A stretch of DNA of 10,291 nucleotides from positions 1 to 10,291 of the forward strand of contig CAYMLL010000280.1 in NCBI GenBank assembly GCA_964390645.1, in the 5' to 3' direction. The notes under the pieces are model-generated. The model worked only from the letters and a program-made list of their open reading frames with translations. It was not told where the DNA came from and did no database searches. Shown piece by piece: positions 6,246 to 10,291 of the stretch. This DNA comes from CAYMLL01 sp964390645. GTDB taxonomy: Bacteria > Planctomycetota > UBA8108. A program made the position numbers and the translations under genes. Each line of letters begins with the position of its first letter. Position 1 is the stretch's first letter.

Positions 6246-9200
6246 GACGCACCTGCTCGAAGGGTCAGTTTCAGTCGACGTCGGCGGTACTCGAGTCCCG
6301 GGGACGCGAGGTGAGCCTCACCGCTGGTCGCGCACTCGTCCGCCATCTTCTCCTCTTCGACGAGCCACCAGTACACGGCCAGCTCGCCGAGTGACTCTGC
6401 CGACTCGACACGGCAACCCATCGCTTCGAAGGCGCGCACCGCTCGATTGAGGTGCTTCTCCGTGCGATCGGCCCAGTCCGGGCCGAGATCGCGATACACG
6501 CAGCCAAGCGCGAGGTCGAGCCGTGCGCGGCCGTATCGTTCGTCCGAGCCCGTGTCGTTCTCGATCACGAGTAGCGCGAACTCGAGGGCCTCATCCAGCT
6601 CTTCTCGCATTCGACGCAGACGCACCAGAATGCTGGCGATTTCGGCGCGCTTCTCGAAGGCTTGGTCGTCCTCGATGAGGCTCCACGCGTCGCGTAGCGC
6701 GTCCGAGGCATCTTCTGTACGACCGGCATCCAGGAACGCCTCGGCGAGCGTTGCCAGGGCCTGGGCTTGCAGGCCCCGGAGGCGATCGGACGGCGTTGAC
6801 CTCAAGCAGTCCCGGGCGTGCTTCTCGGCGAGATCGAGCCGACCGCTGACCAGCTCGACTCGCGAGAGATTGCAGAGGATACTCTCCCGCATGCGCGCTG
6901 CCGAGAGCTCGTCGGCGGGTGGGAGGGCTTCCTCCAGGATGGTGCGGGCCTTCGTGGGCTTGCCGAGGCCGAGCAGAATCTCGCCGAGATTGCAGCGTGC
7001 GATCAGGACGCCCTTGGAGTCGCCGATCTTGTCGAATGTGTTCAGCGCGCGTGTGGTCGCGTCGTGCGCCGCATCGTATTCCCCTCGATGGACTTGAACT
7101 CGAGCCATGTTGTTGAGGCAGATCGCGAGCCCCTGCCGGTCACCGACGAGTTCCCGGATGGCGGTCGATTGTCGCAGGTAGTCGACGGCCAGGTCGGTCT
7201 CGCCGCTCGCCCGGTGAAGGTTCCCGAGGTTTCCCTGGATGCGGGCCGCGTCGACGAGCTGCCCGCAGGCCTGCGACGTCGACAGCGCCTTCTCGAAGCT
7301 CGCGATCGCGGCTTGCGGGTGCTTCTCGAGCTTGTAGACGAGCCCCAGTCCCAGATGCACTGGAGCGAGGGACTCGGGGGGAGCCTCGCTGCCGTACAGG
7401 GTGAGGCTGCGCTGGAAGTGCTCGCGTGCCGTTGTCAGGTCGTTCTCGTCGAAGCTGACACTGCCGAGTCGATAGTGAGCCAGAGCGAGAGCCTCGCCGC
7501 TCTCGCCGGCTTCCTCGGCGCAGGTCGTGAAGCAGCCCCGTGCGTCGTCGAGCCTGCCCTGGCGGTGAAGGACGCGGCCGATTCGATCCCGCAATCTGAT
7601 GCGCTGTCGGGACGTCGCTGTGTTCGCGATCTGGAGAGACTCGGCGAGACGAAATCTGGCAAGGGCTTCGGGATACTCTCCGACGCGAACGTGGAGGGTT
7701 CCGATCTCGAGGGCGATCTTCGCGCGCAGAGGACCGCTGTCGGCCAGCTCGAGGGCGCGGGTGAAGGCAGCTTGCGCGCGCTGGTTGGAGTAGCTGCGAG
7801 CGGTGATACGGGCCGCCTCGAGGTAGTGTCTGCAAGCTCTTCCGGGATCTCCCGCCTCGACGAGATGCTCGGCGACGCGGAGGTGCTGCAGGTCGTTCAG
7901 CGAGGCGCGTCGTGTGAGGCGTTTCGCCTCGCGCGCGTGGAGGTCGCTACGTTCGTGATCCGGGAGCCGCTCGAGGAGCATCTCGCGTCCGATCTCGGGC
8001 GAGAGCTGCAGACCGTCCGGCTCCTCGATCAGCCAGCCGTCCCTGATGAGAGACTCGAGCGCGGCGCCAAGAGGCCCGGGTGGTGTCGACGTCGCGTCGA
8101 GCAGCTCCATCAGGACCGGCTCGTTCACCGGTGTCTCGACGACGGCCGCCGTCGCGAGCACGCGGAGCTGCTCCGGCGAGAGATCCGGGGGCGGAGCGGC
8201 GTTCTGGCCGTTCTCGGTGAGAGACGGAAGCGCCCCGGTCAGCGACCAGCAGCCGTCGTGTAGCGCGATCGCGTCACGGTCGACGAGCTGCCGCAATCGT
8301 CCGTGCACTGCGAGTGGACGCGCGCCGCCGTCATGCAGAAGGTCTCGCGTGATCCGGTCGTCGACCGACCGGTACGGGGTGAGCATCGATTCTGCGTAGA
8401 GTCGGACCTCGTGATCGGCGAGTCCTCCGAGCGAGAGGGGTGACGGCTCGTCCATCGAGTCGAGCTCCGTGAGCCACTCGCGAGCTTGCACGTTGTGCTC
8501 GATGTCCTGTGGTCGATACGTCACCAGAAGGAGCACCGGCAGCTCGCGGATCGAGCGTGAGATCCACGCGAGCATGTCAGCCTCCAGCTCATCGCAGTCC
8601 TGAAGATCTTCGAGGGCGATGAAGCAAGGCGCGCGGCGGGCGGTGGCGACAATCACGCGCAGGCCGGTCTGCAGTATCCGCTCACGTGCTGTCGCGTCGT
8701 CCACGGCGATGGCGGCTGTGCTCTTCGTCGGGGTGCTCGAGTGCTCGTCGCGTGGCCCGATTCCCCAGGCATCGACGAGCTCCCCTGTCCAGGGCCCGAG
8801 CTCCGCGGGGATGTCGAGATCCGTTTGCGTGAGGAGATCATCGAGAAGCTCGCGAAAGACGACCGCGAGGCCCCTCCTCGGGGCGGAGGTGGCTCGGAAG
8901 GACGCGCGGACGGAACGGGCGCCGTGGTCCAGGAATGCCCCGCCGCGAAAGCCGCTCTCGTCGAGGATCCATGTCTTGCCGGCTCCTCTCTCTCCTTCCA
9001 GGCGCAGAATACCGCCGCGTCCGGAGCTCAGGCGGGTCGCGAGAGACTCGCGCAGCCTCGCCAGCTCGGTTTCTCTGCCGACGAACACGGGGCGCCGCAG
9101 TCGAGGGGCGGTCTTCCCGGACGCCGTCTCGCCCGTGTCGCCGATATTCCGCAGCGTGTCGGCGACGGCGCGGGCCGACCTCGGCCGGTCGGCGGGCTCC

Positions 9201-10028
9201 TTCTGCAGCAGGGCGTCGAGAAGGTCATCGAGCTCCTGCGGACACCCGGCGTGCAGGCTGCCGGCGGGTGTCGGCGGGGCGCGGCGAGCGATCGCCTGGC
9301 TGACGGTCGCGTAGACCGGCCGGCTCGTGACCAGCTGGTAGAGGAGCGCCCCGATCGCGTAGAGATCGCTTTGCACCGAACAGGGGTGTCCGCTCAGCAC
9401 CTCGGGAGCGAGATACAGCAGCGTGCCGACGACGTTCTCGCGGCCCTTCGTCGCCATCGAGGCTGCGGTCGTCGCCGGCTCGCGCGCCAGACCGAAGTCG
9501 ACCAGCTTGACGCGAGGCCGGCCGTCGCGAAGGGCCACGCCGGTGTCTCCGCCGGGGACGCCGCCCAGGACGAGGATATTCGTCGGCTTCAGGTCCGCGT
9601 GCACGAGGTGGTTGCGGTGGACGTGGTCCAGTGCGTCGAGTGCCTCGGCGAGGATGCGGGCCAGGCCCGCGATCTCATCCACGTCGGGCGTGGACGGATT
9701 CGCCGGCGACTCGGCCAGTGAAACCCCCCCCACCACCACCAACCAGAACNNNNNNNNNNCGCACGAGCTCCATCGTGAAGTAGAGCTCGCCCCGGAAGTG
9801 TCCGACGTCGTGGAAGCGGACGATGGACGGGTGGTGCAGTCGGCTCAGCGTCCGTATCTCACGCTCGAAGTCGAGCCGGTCGGCCTGCGACGCTGAACGC
9901 AGGGCCTTGAGGGCGACGAATTCGCCGCTGCTGCGGTCCAGGGCGCGCCAGACGTCGCTCGACGCGCCGCGTCCGAGCAGCTCCTCGAGCCGATAGCGAG
10001 GGTGTTGGTGCAGCGGCGAGGGTGCCAT
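6242..10028 (-). CDS. Ser/Thr protein kinase - AAA/NACHT-like ATPase - TPR fusion protein (interrupted by assembly gap)
   Basis: One gene split by the Ns. The N-terminal 89 residues from ATG 10028 read RYRLEELLGRGASSDVW (Gly-rich loop), VALKAL (ATP-binding Lys) and FEREIRTL (C-helix Glu), ending at FTMELV. After the gap the kinase continues with HADLKPTNILV (catalytic loop), VDFGLAREP and LYLAPEVLSG. Next comes FVGRETELARL, the start of an ATPase module with Walker A GERGAGKT (8969-8995) and a Walker B-like CFIALEDLQ. From about 7900 down to 6300 there are roughly ten TPR-like helical pairs (for example ARIQGNLGNLHRASGETDLA). Total is about 1257 residues plus the unknown gap. The architecture matches large multidomain bacterial kinases in which an ATPase and TPRs act as sensor and scaffold. 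The frames either side of the Ns differ, as expected for a gap of arbitrary length. The stop overlaps the ATG of the sigma-54 activator. No clear Shine-Dalgarno precedes the ATG. Confidence 0.87.
9750..9759. other. Scaffold gap (10 Ns) within the kinase domain
   Basis: Ten Ns interrupt the kinase between FTMELV and the helix before the catalytic loop. The flank at 9724-9742 is a C-rich/ACC-repeat stretch that looks like poor contig-end sequence. By comparison with other kinases, perhaps 10-20 residues around the hinge are missing or garbled; this is an estimate. Confidence 0.95.
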
Positions 10029-10075
10029 GGGAGAGCAGCCTGGGAGTTGAGCGGCTGAATTCCGGCCACTCGCCC

Positions 10076-10104
10076 ATTGTACGGTGCTCCGGGCTGACTG
10101 TCGC
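10076..10104 (-). promoter_or_regulatory. Sigma70-type promoter of the kinase-activator-DUF503 operon
   Basis: On the - strand, GCGACA (10104-10099; four of six bases of TTGACA) is followed after exactly 17 bases by TACAAT (10081-10076; five of six bases of TATAAT). The expected start near 10069 gives a leader of about 40 bases before ATG 10028. No sigma-54 element was found here, so the operon seems to be expressed by the housekeeping polymerase rather than by its own activator. Confidence 0.55.
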
Positions 10105-10110
10105 GCAAAA

Positions 10111-10145
10111 CGGCCAGAGTTCGGTCGCTTTGGCGGCCAGATTCC
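10111..10145 (-). repeat. Direct repeat upstream of the operon promoter
   Basis: On the - strand GGAATCTGGCCG (10145-10134) and GAACTCTGGCCG (10122-10111) share TCTGGCCG, 23 bases apart, just upstream of the -35 box. A related inverted element GAATTCCGGCC lies on the + strand at 10057-10067, near the expected transcription start. Spacing near two helical turns would suit a dimeric regulator, but the match is short and chance is possible. Confidence 0.35.
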
Positions 10146-10210
10146 AGCCGCATTGGGCTCGACCCGGCTCCGCCGCCCGCTCGCGCCCGTATTCCGGGGG
10201 CGTGTCCCGG

Positions 10211-10291
10211 TCACGCAGTCGCTTCGGCGTGCGGGTCGAGCACGGGCGGGTAGGTGCCGATCTCGATGTGGTTGCCGTCGGGATCCTGGAA
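10211..10291 (-). CDS. VOC superfamily (glyoxalase/bleomycin-resistance-like) protein, C-terminal fragment
   Basis: The last 26 codons of a - strand gene enter from the right edge and end at TGA (10213-10211). They read FQDPDGNHIEIGTYPP and then a short tail. FxDPDGNxIE is the hallmark of the final beta strand of vicinal-oxygen-chelate domains, in which the Glu is normally a metal ligand. The rest of the protein lies outside the window, so the subfamily (glyoxalase, dioxygenase, resistance protein) cannot be told. It is 182 bases upstream of the kinase gene on the same strand, with a promoter between them, so it is probably a separate unit. Confidence 0.8.
   Translation of the reverse strand, partial: FQDPDGNHIEIGTYPPVLDPHAEATA

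Noticed and set aside
6818..8263. Long open frame (481 codons) on the + strand across the TPR region
   Set aside because: It is the antisense shadow of the TPR-coding gene in GC-rich DNA; no recognisable domain.
8741..9721. 326-codon + strand frame opposite the kinase/ATPase region, and the similar 5427-6236 frame opposite the activator
   Set aside because: Antisense shadows with no motifs; the opposite strand carries clear kinase and AAA+ motifs.
10029..10210. Sigma-54 promoter for self-regulation of the kinase operon
   Set aside because: Candidate TGG...GC pairs (for example near 10107-10119) have wrong spacing of 7-9 bases; a sigma70-type promoter fits better.

Overview
The window is GC-rich, densely coded bacterial DNA, most likely from an uncultured or draft-assembled member of a Planctomycetota-like lineage. 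That placement is an inference. It rests on a PgpH-type HD protein next to YbeY with an Asp third ligand, an EF-G-like GTPase with a DTPGY G3 motif, and a large Ser/Thr kinase-ATPase-TPR protein next to a sigma-54 activator. No rRNA or other marker settles it. Ten Ns at 9750-9759 show that this is a scaffolded draft assembly.

Left part, + strand (1-1955): the C-terminal end of a PgpH/YqfF-like HD phosphodiesterase (c-di-AMP class) overlaps ybeY (16S rRNA maturation RNase) by 4 bp. The last codons of ybeY, including its TGA stop, are repeated as a 15-bp tandem array. A calcineurin-like metallophosphoesterase follows; its reading frame is broken near 1560-1620. A GC hairpin at 1973-1990 may end this transcript.

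Middle, + strand (2089-4092): an intact 667-residue EF-G-like translational GTPase. Its Shine-Dalgarno sequence lies in one arm of an 8-bp perfect inverted repeat in the leader. It converges on the next operon across 63 bp.

Right part, - strand (10028 to 4156): a three-gene operon in which each junction is an ATGA overlap. It starts from a recognisable sigma70-type promoter (10076-10104). Gene 1 is a Ser/Thr kinase + AAA/NACHT-like ATPase + TPR protein, interrupted by the assembly gap. Gene 2 is a GAF + AAA+ sigma-54 activator that appears to carry two consecutive Fis-type helix-turn-helix segments and lacks one canonical arginine. Gene 3 is a small DUF503/YlxP-type protein. My reading is a signalling relay: the kinase/STAND-like protein senses or scaffolds, and the GAF-activator turns on sigma-54 promoters elsewhere. 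The role of the DUF503 protein is unknown. At the right edge lies the C-terminal end of a VOC (glyoxalase-like) protein on the - strand.

The most interesting parts are the translationally coupled kinase-activator-DUF503 operon, the repeated-stop minisatellite after ybeY, and the possible RBS-occluding leader hairpin before the EF-G-like gene.
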